Positions 48,229 through 56,832 of a DNA stretch of 64,000 nucleotides are shown here, piece after piece. The notes beneath the pieces are model-generated. The model was not told the DNA's origin. It saw only the letters and a program-made list of their open reading frames with translations, and made no database searches. Position numbers and translations under genes: made by a program. This DNA is from JAFMJV01 sp963814315 (GTDB lineage Bacteria; Chloroflexota; Limnocylindria; Limnocylindrales; CSP1-4), in assembly GCA_963814315.1 (NCBI GenBank), contig CAWFCG010000003.1, positions 434,001-498,000 of the forward strand, written 5' to 3'. Numbering within the stretch: the first letter of the stretch is position 1; every line of letters starts with the position of its first letter.

Positions 48229-50113
48229 CCGCAGCGGGACCCGCGGACGGCGGGGCCCCCGCAAGCCGCGCAAGCGCAATGACGCGATCGAGACCGCCGT
48301 CAAGATCGCCGATCCGGCGACTCGTGGTGCCGTCGAGATCCCGGATTCGGTCACCGTAAAGGAACTGTCCGAGCTCATCGGGATCAACTCGGCGGACGTC
48401 ATCCGTGAGCTCATCAGAAGTGGTGTCTTCGCCACTATCAACCAGTCCATCGACCGCGACACGGCGGCCTTGGTGACCGAGGAGCTCGGCTTCCAGGTCT
48501 CCGAGGTTCGTCCAGCAGATGCCAAGAGTGATGAGTCCGAGGCGGCCCCGCCGCCCGCGACCAAGGTCGACCTGTTCGACGAGCCTGAGCCTGAGAAGCT
48601 CGTCGAGCGTGCGCCCATCGTCACGGTCATGGGTCATGTCGACCACGGCAAGACCAGCCTGCTTGACCGCATCCGGGAATCCGCGGTGGCCGAGGGGGAG
48701 CGCGGCGGCATCACGCAGCACATCGGTGCCAGCGAGGCCATTGTCAACGGCCGGCGCATCGTCTTCCTCGATACACCGGGCCACGAAGCCTTCACCGCCA
48801 TGCGTGCGCGAGGTGCCAAGGTGACGGACATCGCCGTCTTGGTGGTGGCCTCCGATGACGGCGTCATGCCCCAGACCATCGAGGCCATCGACCACGCCAA
48901 GGCGGCGGGTGTGCCCATCGTGGTCGCCCTCAACAAGATGGACCTGCCCGACGGCAAGCCCGAGCGCATCAAGACGGAGCTCTCGGAGCGCGGCGTGATC
49001 ATCGAAGAGTACGGTGGCGAGGTGCCGCTGGTTGCGGTCAGCGCCAAGACCGGCGAGGGCATCGCCGACCTGCTCGAGACCATCCTGCTGACCTCCGACG
49101 CCAACGTCGAACCAAAGGCCAATCCAGATCGGCCAGCCATCGGCACCGTCGTCGAAGCCGAACTCGATCGTGGCCGAGGCCCGGTCGCCACCATCCTCGT
49201 CCAGACCGGCACGCTCCGCCAGGGTGACGCGGTCATGGTGGGCAACACCTACGGCAAAGTGCGCGCCCTGGAGGACAGCACCGGCAAGCGCATCAAGTCG
49301 GCCGGACCCTCATCGGCAGCGGTGCTGCTGGGCCTCTCGTCGGTTCCGGAGGCGGGCGACGTCGTGCGCGTGGTCGAAAGTGAGAAGATCGCACGCGGCC
49401 AGGTCGAGGACCGCCTGGAGGCTGCCGCGGCAACGTCGGAGGCATCCGGCCACACCACGCTCGAGGACCTCTATCGACAGGTCCAGACGGGCCAGACCAA
49501 GGAGTTGCGGATCGTCCTCAAGTCGGACGTGCAGGGCTCGCTCGGCGCGGTCGTTCACGCCCTGGAACAGATCCAGAATGACGAGGTCCGCTTCAACGTC
49601 CTACTCGAAGGCACCGGCGATATCACCGACAACGACGTCAACCTCGCAGCGGCATCGGACGCGGTGGTCGTGGGCTTCAACGTCCGGATCGGCGGCACCG
49701 CACGTGCCATGGCCGCCTCCGAGGGTGTCGAAGTCCGGTTGTACGACATCATCTACAAGCTCACCGAGGACATGGAGGCCGCGCTGGCCGGCATGCTGGA
49801 GCCTGAGATCGTGGAGACGGTCCAAGGTCGCGCCGAAGTGCGCCAGATCTTCAGCGTCGGCAAGAACCAGCAGATCGCCGGCAGCTACGTGACCGACGGA
49901 CGCATGGTCCGTGGCGGTGCACGTATCTACCGCAACGGCCAACTCCTCGCCAGCGACAGGATCTCGTCGGTCCGACGCTTCAAGGATGACGTCCGGGAGG
50001 TCACGGCCGGCTACGAGTGCGGCATCGCACTGACGGGCTTTCACCAGCTCGAGGAGCTCGACATCATCGAGTCGTTCACCACCGAGACCATCGCGCGGGC
50101 TGTCACGAGATAG
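48218..50113 (+). CDS. infB: translation initiation factor IF-2
   Basis: GTPase that brings fMet-tRNA to the 30S subunit. 631 residues, a short form with only about 120 residues before the G domain. AGGAGG lies six bases before ATG 48218. N2-like segment DSVTVKELSELIGINSADVIREL, then G1 GHVDHGKTS (139-147), GGITQHIGA, DTPGHEAF, NKMDLPDG and SAKTGEG, then domains II-IV (VLKSDVQGSLGAVVHAL; GSYVTDGRMVRGGARIYR). Confidence 0.96.
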   Translation: MARSRSGTRGRRGPRKPRKRNDAIETAVKIADPATRGAVEIPDSVTVKELSELIGINSADVIRELIRSGVFATINQSIDRDTAALVTEELGFQVSEVRPADAKSDESEAAPPPATKVDLFDEPEPEKLVERAPIVTVMGHVDHGKTSLLDRIRESAVAEGERGGITQHIGASEAIVNGRRIVFLDTPGHEAFTAMRARGAKVTDIAVLVVASDDGVMPQTIEAIDHAKAAGVPIVVALNKMDLPDGKPERIKTELSERGVIIEEYGGEVPLVAVSAKTGEGIADLLETILLTSDANVEPKANPDRPAIGTVVEAELDRGRGPVATILVQTGTLRQGDAVMVGNTYGKVRALEDSTGKRIKSAGPSSAAVLLGLSSVPEAGDVVRVVESEKIARGQVEDRLEAAAATSEASGHTTLEDLYRQVQTGQTKELRIVLKSDVQGSLGAVVHALEQIQNDEVRFNVLLEGTGDITDNDVNLAAASDAVVVGFNVRIGGTARAMAASEGVEVRLYDIIYKLTEDMEAALAGMLEPEIVETVQGRAEVRQIFSVGKNQQIAGSYVTDGRMVRGGARIYRNGQLLASDRISSVRRFKDDVREVTAGYECGIALTGFHQLEELDIIESFTTETIARAVTR

Positions 50114-50116
50114 CTG

Positions 50117-50632
50117 GTGAGCGAGCGCAGCCGGCGCGTGGACCATCTCCTGCAGGAAGAGATCAGCGCCATCGTGCAGCGAGAGGTGCACGATCCGCGG
50201 GTCGGATTCGTGACCATCACGAGCGTGGAGACCACGTCCGACTTGCAGCATGCCACGGTGTGGGCCTCGGTCATCGGTGACGCGGTACAGCGCAAAGCCA
50301 GCATGGAGGCGTTGGGACGGGCGATGCCGTTCGTGCGCCACCGACTGGGGGGCCTGCGCCTTCGTCGCGTGCCCGACCTGCACCTGCGCGAGGACGATAG
50401 CGTGCAGCGGGGCACCCGCGTGATGAAGCTGCTCGACCAGGTCCAGGCGGAGCTGGAAGGCGTTGGCGACCACGTCGATGCCCCGGGGCCTGAGGCGCCC
50501 GACCTGCCCACGCCATCGTCGCTGAACGATCCCACCGACCCGGATGCCGCGGACGACCCCCTGCCCGCCGGGTATCGCCGTCGCGTGGACCGGGTGTCTT
50601 TGCGCAAAGCCAGGCAGCGTCGTGGTCGCTGA
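50117..50632 (+). CDS. rbfA: ribosome-binding factor A
   Basis: Assists 30S maturation at low temperature. 171 residues from GTG 50117, three bases after the infB stop. RRVDHLLQEEISAIVQREVHDPRVGFVTI and LRRVPDLHLREDDSVQRG are typical. About 50 extra residues at the C-terminus are Pro/Asp-rich then basic (RRRVDRVSLRKARQRRGR). It overlaps nrnA by 11 bases. Confidence 0.94.
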   Translation: MSERSRRVDHLLQEEISAIVQREVHDPRVGFVTITSVETTSDLQHATVWASVIGDAVQRKASMEALGRAMPFVRHRLGGLRLRRVPDLHLREDDSVQRGTRVMKLLDQVQAELEGVGDHVDAPGPEAPDLPTPSSLNDPTDPDAADDPLPAGYRRRVDRVSLRKARQRRGR

Positions 50633-51659
50633 GGGCCTGACCTCGCTGCTGCCGAGCGACCTCGCCGCCGTCCCCGCAGCGGTCACGCAGCGGCTGCTGC
50701 AGGCCCAGCGGGTCATGACCGTGTGCCATGAGAACCCCGATGCAGACGCGCTCGGCTCGTCGCTCAGCGTGGCCCTGGCGCTTGAGGCACTCGGTGCCCG
50801 TGTCGATGCCGTCTGTGCTGATCGGGTGCCAGCCATGTATGACTTCATGCCGCAGGTCCAGCGCATCCGGCAAGCACCAGATCCCCATCTTGAGCCCGAT
50901 CTCATCATCGTCCACGACTGTGGCGATCTCACCCGTGTCGGGTCCATCCTGCAGCAACAGGCAGACCTCTTTGAGCGGATCCCCATCGTCAACATCGACC
51001 ACCATGTCTCTAACCCAGGTTTTGGCACTATCGCCTGGGTCGATGCCGAAGCCGCCGCGACGTGCGAGCAGGTGACGCTGCTGTTGCCACATCTTGGCCT
51101 TGGTATCGATGCGCTCGGCGGTGACATCGCTCAAAACCTGACGGCTGGGCTGGTCTTCGATACGGCCAACTTCGCGCACTCCAACACCACACCGCGAACG
51201 CTGCGCGTGGCGTCCGAGCTGGTGGCCGCCGGCGCTGAGCTGCCCATGATCGCACGGCGCATCTATCGCACCAAGCCGAACGAGCAGCTGCGCCTCTTTG
51301 GCCGTGCCTTGGCCCGGCTTGAAACATCAGCCGAGGGCCGACTGGTGTGGTCGGTGTTGAGCGGGGACGACTACCGTCTCACCGGCGCGAGCGAGCAGAT
51401 GTCCGAGGGCTTGATCGACCTGTTGGCGCAGTCGGCGAGCGCCGAGGTGACCATCCTGTTCAAGGACCTCGGAGGTATCGTGCGCTTGTCGGTACGGACC
51501 CGCGATGGCGGGGTCGATGCCACCACGCTGACCGGCGCCTTCGGCGGCGGTGGGCATGCTCGGGCTGCGGGCGCCAGCGTGGATGGCGAGTTCGCGACAG
51601 TCCGCCCGGTGGTGCTCGAGCTGGCCCAACGTCTGCTCGACGAGTCACCGCCCCACTGA
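50622..51659 (+). CDS. nrnA: DHH-family oligoribonuclease/pAp phosphatase NrnA
   Basis: Degrades 2-5-mer RNA fragments and dephosphorylates pAp. 345 residues from GTG 50622. N-terminal DHH domain with VCHENPDADALGSSL, VHDCGD and the signature NIDHHVSN; C-terminal DHHA1 domain with GAFGGGGHARAAGA. Lies between rbfA and truB, its common place in Gram-positives. pAp is the by-product of sulfotransferases, of which this window has two. Confidence 0.93.
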   Translation: MVAEGLTSLLPSDLAAVPAAVTQRLLQAQRVMTVCHENPDADALGSSLSVALALEALGARVDAVCADRVPAMYDFMPQVQRIRQAPDPHLEPDLIIVHDCGDLTRVGSILQQQADLFERIPIVNIDHHVSNPGFGTIAWVDAEAAATCEQVTLLLPHLGLGIDALGGDIAQNLTAGLVFDTANFAHSNTTPRTLRVASELVAAGAELPMIARRIYRTKPNEQLRLFGRALARLETSAEGRLVWSVLSGDDYRLTGASEQMSEGLIDLLAQSASAEVTILFKDLGGIVRLSVRTRDGGVDATTLTGAFGGGGHARAAGASVDGEFATVRPVVLELAQRLLDESPPH

Positions 51660-52627
51660 TGGCACGGCGGCGCGACGACGGTCCTCGGATCGACGGCATC
51701 CTGGTGGTCTCCAAGCCCGCCGGACCGACATCACACGACATCATCGACACGGTCCGCCGACTGACGGGTGTGCGCCGCGTCGGCCACGGCGGAACGCTTG
51801 ACCCGTTCGCCATGGGCGTGCTGCCGGTCTTCGTGGGACGTGCCACGCGCATGGTCGACTACCACCGCGGCGATCAGAAGACCTATCGCGCCTCGGTCGT
51901 CTTCGGCGCTCGGTCCACGACCGACGACATCGACGGCGAGATGACCCCTGGTACTTCGCCTCCGCCGCCGCGTGAGATCGTGGAGGCGGCGCTGGCCGGG
52001 TTTCGGGGCCAGATCGAACAGGTCCCACCGGATCATTCGGCGGTGCATGTGGGCGGCAAGCGTGCCTACGAACTGGCACGGGGAGGGGAGAAGCCGGACC
52101 TGGAAGCACGCCACGTGACCATCCACGCGCTCGACCTGCTCGATTGGGATACGGCTGATCCCGAGCGGCCCCTGGCGGAGCTGGATGTGCGCTGCAGTGC
52201 CGGGACCTATGTGCGCTCGCTGGCACGGGATCTGGGCTCCCAACTCGGTTGTGGTGCCTACCTCGGGGCGCTCACTCGCACCGCCAGTGGCCCCTTCCGT
52301 ATCGAGGCCGCGTATTCGCTGGAGCATGTTCGCCACGAGCTCGCCGGCGGTCATGTCGAGGCACTGCTCGTGCCACCCGACACCGGCTTGGAGCACCTGC
52401 CGCTGCTGGAGGTCAGCGGACAGGACAAGGAGGCCATCGCCCGCGGCCAGATCATCCGTGTGCGCGGCAAGGTCAGCGGGCCGCTCGACCCCGCGGCGGT
52501 GCTGGAGTCAGCCCAAGTCGTGCGCGTCATCGACGAGGGCTCCAGGCTCGTCGCTATGGCGCACATCGAGCGCGGCCGCCTCTATCCGGACAAGGTGTTC
52601 ATCAGCCCGGAGGGTGTGGGCGAGTGA
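51659..52627 (+). CDS. truB: tRNA pseudouridine55 synthase
   Basis: Makes pseudouridine 55 in the T-loop of tRNA. 322 residues; ATG overlaps the nrnA stop. GILVVSKPAGPTSHDIIDTVRR, GHGGTLDPFAMGVLPV with the catalytic Asp, QVPPDHSAVHVGGKRAYELAR and CSAGTYVRSLARDLG are all present. A PUA-like C-terminal domain follows. Confidence 0.96.
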   Translation: MARRRDDGPRIDGILVVSKPAGPTSHDIIDTVRRLTGVRRVGHGGTLDPFAMGVLPVFVGRATRMVDYHRGDQKTYRASVVFGARSTTDDIDGEMTPGTSPPPPREIVEAALAGFRGQIEQVPPDHSAVHVGGKRAYELARGGEKPDLEARHVTIHALDLLDWDTADPERPLAELDVRCSAGTYVRSLARDLGSQLGCGAYLGALTRTASGPFRIEAAYSLEHVRHELAGGHVEALLVPPDTGLEHLPLLEVSGQDKEAIARGQIIRVRGKVSGPLDPAAVLESAQVVRVIDEGSRLVAMAHIERGRLYPDKVFISPEGVGE

Positions 52628-53586
52628 TGGACTACGTGCTCGGCGTCGAACACCTGCCAGCTGACACACGCCTGGCCGTCACGGTCGGCGTCTTCGATGG
52701 TGTGCACCGCGGCCATCAACAGGTCTTTCGCGTGCTCGAAGCGACGGCCCGGCGGCTGGCAGCGATGCCGGTGGTGGTGACATTCGATCCCCACCCGGAT
52801 GCGGTCGTGGCCGGCCGGGCTCCGGATCTACTGATGGATCAACACGAGCGACTGGAGCGCCTCTCCCAGCAGGTGGCCGGCATCGTGGTGCTCCAGCGCT
52901 TCGACGAGGTCTTCCGACGCACCACTGCCCAGGAGTTCGTGGCGCAGCTCGGTGGTGGGCGCAATCTGGCGGCCCTGGTGATGACCCAGGTGTCTGCCTT
53001 CGGGCGCGATCGCGGAGGCACACTGCCGGTGTTGCGTGAGATGGGCGCCACCGGTGGTTGGGAGCTGGTCGAAGCGCCGACCCTGGACCGGGGCGGGGCG
53101 CGCGTCTCGAGCGCCCGCATCCGTGAGCTGGTCAACGAAGGTCACCTGGAGACGGCCGGCAGCCTCCTGGGCCGGCCCTTCGCCCTGGTGGGCTCTGTCG
53201 TCCATGGCGAGCAGCGAGGACGTGAGCTAGGCTTCCCCACGGCTAATCTGGACTTCTCGCAGCCGGTCTGCCTGCCTCCGGATGGCATCTATGCCGCCAC
53301 TGCGACCTGGGGCGGTGACCGCGTCCTGGAGCCGCGCGATAGCGCCCAGGCGGTCGTCTCGCTGGGGACGCAACCCACGTTCGGAGGCCGGCTGCGGCTC
53401 CTGGAAGTCCACCTCCTCGACCGTAACGAGGATCTCTACGGACAGCGCATGCGCGTCGAGTTCTGCCTGTGGCTGCGCGGCCAGCAGCGCTTCGAGTCGA
53501 CCACCGAGCTCATCACGCAGATGGGTGACGATGTGCAACGCTCGCGCGAGGTGCTCACCCAGACCGGCCGCGGGGACCGCGGCTGA
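52627..53586 (+). CDS. ribF: bifunctional riboflavin kinase/FAD synthetase
   Basis: Makes FMN and FAD. 319 residues; ATG overlaps the truB stop (TGATG). The N-terminal adenylyltransferase has VTVGVFDGVHRGHQQVF and VVVTFDPHPD, and SSARIRELVNEG. The C-terminal kinase has HGEQRGRELGFPTANL and GTQPTFGG. Last gene of the nusA string. Confidence 0.96.
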   Translation: MDYVLGVEHLPADTRLAVTVGVFDGVHRGHQQVFRVLEATARRLAAMPVVVTFDPHPDAVVAGRAPDLLMDQHERLERLSQQVAGIVVLQRFDEVFRRTTAQEFVAQLGGGRNLAALVMTQVSAFGRDRGGTLPVLREMGATGGWELVEAPTLDRGGARVSSARIRELVNEGHLETAGSLLGRPFALVGSVVHGEQRGRELGFPTANLDFSQPVCLPPDGIYAATATWGGDRVLEPRDSAQAVVSLGTQPTFGGRLRLLEVHLLDRNEDLYGQRMRVEFCLWLRGQQRFESTTELITQMGDDVQRSREVLTQTGRGDRG

Positions 53587-53752
53587 GGCGCGACACGCGC
53601 TCAGCTCCGCCCGTGGTGGTCGTGCACGAGATCGACCATTGCGTCAGAATAGGGTCACCCGACGAGCGCCCGCGACTTGCCAGATGGACCATGCGGCACC
53701 TCGACGGTGTTCGCGCGTGCTCAGAGCTCAGGCCTATCCTGAAACGCTGTGC

Positions 53753-53758
53753 TATGCT
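53753..53758 (+). promoter_or_regulatory. putative -10 element of rpsO
   Basis: TATGCT about 50 bases before the TTG start. The 166 bases between ribF and this element hold no gene I can support. Confidence 0.35.
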
Positions 53759-53802
53759 GCCGCGCAGTAACAGATAGGCATATGGATAGGCTGGAGGACC
53801 AG

Positions 53803-54072
53803 TTGCCGCTAGCGCGGGAAACGAAGGCAAGCGTCGTTGCCGACTACGCCACCAAGGAAGGTGACACCGGATCGCCTGAGGTCCAGATCGCTCTGCTCAC
53901 AGAGCGGATCGGTGGGCTGACAGAGCATCTTCGACGCTACCCCAAGGATCATCACTCGCGCCGCGGCTTGCTCAAGCTCGTTGGCACGCGACGCCGCCTC
54001 CTTGCGTACCTTATGCGCAAGGACGCCGCTCGGTATCAGTCCGTCATCGAACGGCTCGGTCTGCGCCGCTAG
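53803..54072 (+). CDS. rpsO: 30S ribosomal protein S15
   Basis: 89 residues from TTG 53803. GGAGG (53793-53797) lies five bases upstream, and this start gives exactly 20 residues before the DTGS motif, as in E. coli S15. ATG 53782 upstream lacks a good ribosome binding site. Signature DTGSPEVQIALLTERI, HHSRRGLLKLVGTRRRLLAYL. It stands before pnp, the classic rpsO-pnp pair. Confidence 0.95.
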   Translation: MPLARETKASVVADYATKEGDTGSPEVQIALLTERIGGLTEHLRRYPKDHHSRRGLLKLVGTRRRLLAYLMRKDAARYQSVIERLGLRR

Positions 54073-54086
54073 GCGCTACGTCCCCG

Positions 54087-54101
54087 GCGGGCGTCGCCCG
54101 C
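54087..54101 (+). terminator. hairpin in the rpsO-pnp spacer
   Basis: GCGGGC-GTC-GCCCGC, 6 bp with a 3-base loop, 15 bases after the rpsO stop and without a T-tract. In E. coli this spacer holds the rpsO terminator and an RNase III site that controls pnp; a similar role is possible. Confidence 0.35.
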
Positions 54102-54198
54102 ACTGCCGCACCACATCGCATGCGCCAAGTGGACCCAGATGGGGTCTGCGCAATGACACCCAACGCGCCTGGTCCGTCGGTCGTCCCCTGGAGGACAG

Positions 54199-56799
54199 AT
54201 GACGGTAACTACCCTGACCACCGAGATCGGCGGTCGCACCCTCACCATCGAGACAGGCAAGCTCGCCCGTCTGGCTGGTGGTTCAGTGACCGTGCAGTAC
54301 GGCGACACCATGCTGCTGGGTACGGCCAATCGCGCCGACCCCCGCCCCGGTCTCGATTTCTTCCCGCTCACGATCGACTTCGAAGAGCGCATGTACGCCG
54401 CGGGCAAGATCCCCGGCGGTTTCATCAAGCGTGAGGCCCGCCCGTCAGAGGCGGCTATCCTCGCTTGTCGACTGACTGACCGTCCCATCCGCCCGCTCTT
54501 CCCGCAGGGCTACAAGGACGACGTGCAGTGCGTGCTCACGGTGCTTTCGACCGATCAGGAGAACAACCCTGACATCCTCGGCACCATCGCTGCTTCGGCT
54601 GCTCTGACCATCAGCGAGATCCCCTTCCTTGGCCCCATCGCTGCGGTACGCATCGGTCGCATCAACGGCGAGTTCGTGGTCAACCCCCTGGCCAGCCAGA
54701 TGGCCGAGTCCGAACTGGACCTCATCGTGTCGGGCACCAGGGACGCCATCATGATGGTCGAGGCCGGTGCCAAGATCCTGCCGGAGTCGGTCATGGCCGA
54801 CGCCATCATGTTCGGCCATGAGAGCCTGCAGCCCATCATCGAGCTGCAGGAGCAGCTCCGGGAGCAGGTCGGCAAGGCCAAGCAGATCCCATACCTGGAG
54901 CCGGCTGTCGACTCCGTCGTGGAATTCGTGGAAGCGGTCGATGCCGGTCAGTCATTCGTGGTCTTCGACACCGAAACCACCAGCAAGGACGCCCGTACCG
55001 GTGAGCTCGTCGAGATCGGTGCCGTCCGCCTCAGCGGCGGCGTGGTCACCGACACCTTCGAGACGCTCGTCAAGCCCACCAGGGGCATCGTCGGCAAGCA
55101 GATCCACGGTCTCACCAATGCCGATGTCGTGAGTGCGCCCAGCCCGGTCGAGGCTGCTGCCAAGCTGCTCGACTTCGCCGGTGACGACATCCTCGTCGGC
55201 CACAACGTCGGCTTCGACATCAGCTTCATCGAAGCTGCGCTCGCCGATGGCACGCGCATCGAGCCGGGCACATATCTGGACACGCTCGTGCTCGCGCGTG
55301 CGGGCTATCCCGACCTTGATGGCCACAGGCTGGCCGACCTGGTCGAGTTCTTCGAGCTCTCCGTCGACCCCAAGCATCGCGCGCTGGCCGATGCCGAGGC
55401 CACCGCCGCGCTGCTGCAGCAGATGGCCGAGGACCTGCCGGTTCGAGTCAAGGCCTTCAAGGAGGCCGTGGCCGCGTCAGTGCGCATGCGCAAGGGCGGC
55501 CGCGACCAGGACGTGGCTGACGCTGCGTTCGAGGCAGCCCTCGTTGCTTCGGGCATGAGCAAGAGCCTGACGACGTTGCTGCACAAGAAGACCGTGCGCG
55601 AGCTCGTCCTCTCCGAGGGCATCCGCATCGACGGCCGCGATGCCGACACCATCCGTCCCATCTCGGTCGAGGTCGGGCTGCTACCACGGGCTCACGGCTC
55701 CGGGCTCTTCACTCGTGGCGAGACGCAGGCGCTCACGGTGGCCACCCTTGGCCCCTCGAGCGACGTACAGCGGATCGACACCATCGGTCCCGAAGAGTCC
55801 AAGCGCTACCTGCACCACTACAACATGCCCCCGTACAGCACAGGCGAGAACAAGTTCATGCGCGGCCCCGGTCGTCGTGAGATCGGTCACGGTGCGCTCG
55901 CCGAGCGGGCCCTGGTGCCGGTGCTGCCCGATCAGGCAGACTTCCCCTACGTCATCCGGGTGGTGAGCGAGTGCGTCACCTCCAACGGCTCCACCTCGAT
56001 GGCGTCGACCTGTGGCTCGACGCTGGCCCTCATGGACGCCGGTGTGCCCATCAAGGCACCGGTAGCAGGTGCGGCCATGGGTCTGGTCACCGACGGCGAC
56101 CGGTTCACGGTCCTGACCGACATCCTCGGCAAGGAGGACTACTTCGGTGACATGGACTTCAAGGTCACCGGCACCGCTGAGGGCGTGACCGCCCTGCAGA
56201 TGGATATCAAGGTCCAGGGCATCAACGAGGACATCATCCGCCAAGGCCTTGAGAAGGCCCATACGGCACGCCTCTTCATCCTCGACAAGATGACTGAGGT
56301 CCTGCCCACGGCCCGAGGCCAGGTCAGCGACTTCGCGCCGCGCATCATCACCATCAAGATCAATCCCGAGAAGATCCGCGAGATCATCGGCAAGGGTGGG
56401 GCCACCATCCGCAAGATCCAGGAAGAGACCGGGACGGAGATCAACGTCGAGGACGACGGCAGCGTGGAGATCGCTGCTGTCAGCTCTGAGAACTCAGCTA
56501 AGGCCATCCAGTGGATCGAGTCGCTCACCCGTGAGGTCGAAGTCGGCTCGCTCTACCTGGGCAAGGTCACCCGCATCATGGGCTTCGGCTGCTTCGTCGA
56601 GATCCTGCCCGGCAAGGAAGGCTTGGTGCGCATCGGCGAGTTGGCCGACTACCACGTGCCCACCGTCGAGGACGTCGTCCAGGTCGGTGACGAGATCATG
56701 GTGGTCGTCCTTGAGATCGACCGCCAGGGTCGCGTCAACCTGAGCCGCAAGGCGGCCATGCAGCGACACTTGGCCAAGGATGGAGGCGGGGAGGCCTAG
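54199..56799 (+). CDS. pnp: polynucleotide phosphorylase with an inserted DEDDh exonuclease domain
   Basis: Phosphorolytic 3'-5' exoribonuclease. 866 residues against about 700 for the family, ATG 54199 with GGAGG upstream. Order: RNase PH core 1 (1-215, FFPLTIDFEERMYAAGKIPGG); start of the helical domain (216-248); inserted exonuclease (about 250-412); rest of the helical domain (413-475, ending LSEGIRIDGRD); RNase PH core 2 (476-710, catalytic SNGSTSMASTCG and GDMDFKV); KH (718-760, IREIIGKGGATIRKI); S1 (783-850). The insert has FDTETTS (D257, E259), HNVGFD (D340) and HRALADAE (H393, D398), the full DEDDh set. One uninterrupted frame, so not a frameshift fusion. Confidence 0.95.
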   Translation: MTVTTLTTEIGGRTLTIETGKLARLAGGSVTVQYGDTMLLGTANRADPRPGLDFFPLTIDFEERMYAAGKIPGGFIKREARPSEAAILACRLTDRPIRPLFPQGYKDDVQCVLTVLSTDQENNPDILGTIAASAALTISEIPFLGPIAAVRIGRINGEFVVNPLASQMAESELDLIVSGTRDAIMMVEAGAKILPESVMADAIMFGHESLQPIIELQEQLREQVGKAKQIPYLEPAVDSVVEFVEAVDAGQSFVVFDTETTSKDARTGELVEIGAVRLSGGVVTDTFETLVKPTRGIVGKQIHGLTNADVVSAPSPVEAAAKLLDFAGDDILVGHNVGFDISFIEAALADGTRIEPGTYLDTLVLARAGYPDLDGHRLADLVEFFELSVDPKHRALADAEATAALLQQMAEDLPVRVKAFKEAVAASVRMRKGGRDQDVADAAFEAALVASGMSKSLTTLLHKKTVRELVLSEGIRIDGRDADTIRPISVEVGLLPRAHGSGLFTRGETQALTVATLGPSSDVQRIDTIGPEESKRYLHHYNMPPYSTGENKFMRGPGRREIGHGALAERALVPVLPDQADFPYVIRVVSECVTSNGSTSMASTCGSTLALMDAGVPIKAPVAGAAMGLVTDGDRFTVLTDILGKEDYFGDMDFKVTGTAEGVTALQMDIKVQGINEDIIRQGLEKAHTARLFILDKMTEVLPTARGQVSDFAPRIITIKINPEKIREIIGKGGATIRKIQEETGTEINVEDDGSVEIAAVSSENSAKAIQWIESLTREVEVGSLYLGKVTRIMGFGCFVEILPGKEGLVRIGELADYHVPTVEDVVQVGDEIMVVVLEIDRQGRVNLSRKAAMQRHLAKDGGGEA
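54946..55431 (+). other. DEDDh (DnaQ/RNase T-like) exonuclease domain inside pnp
   Basis: Covers residues 250-411 of the pnp product. The three exonuclease motifs are DTET (257-260), HNVGFD (335-340) and HRALADA (393-399). Between them GLTNADVVSAPS and a YLDTLVLAR-type strand match the Pol III epsilon/RNase T group. The insert splits the helical linker domain between the two RNase PH cores. Confidence 0.9.
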
Positions 56800-56804
56800 C
56801 CTCC
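56790..56804 (+). terminator. inverted repeat across the pnp stop codon
   Basis: GGAGGC-CTA-GCCTCC, 6 bp with a 3-base loop containing the first bases of TAG. No T-tract. The converging glycosyltransferase gene ends 29 bases further on. Confidence 0.25.
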
Positions 56805-56832
56805 ACTCCCGTCAGTCGACGGGGTCGGGCTC

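Noticed and set aside
53587..53752. small gene between ribF and rpsO
   Set aside because: Short frames exist on both strands but none has a ribosome binding site, leaderless promoter or family resemblance.
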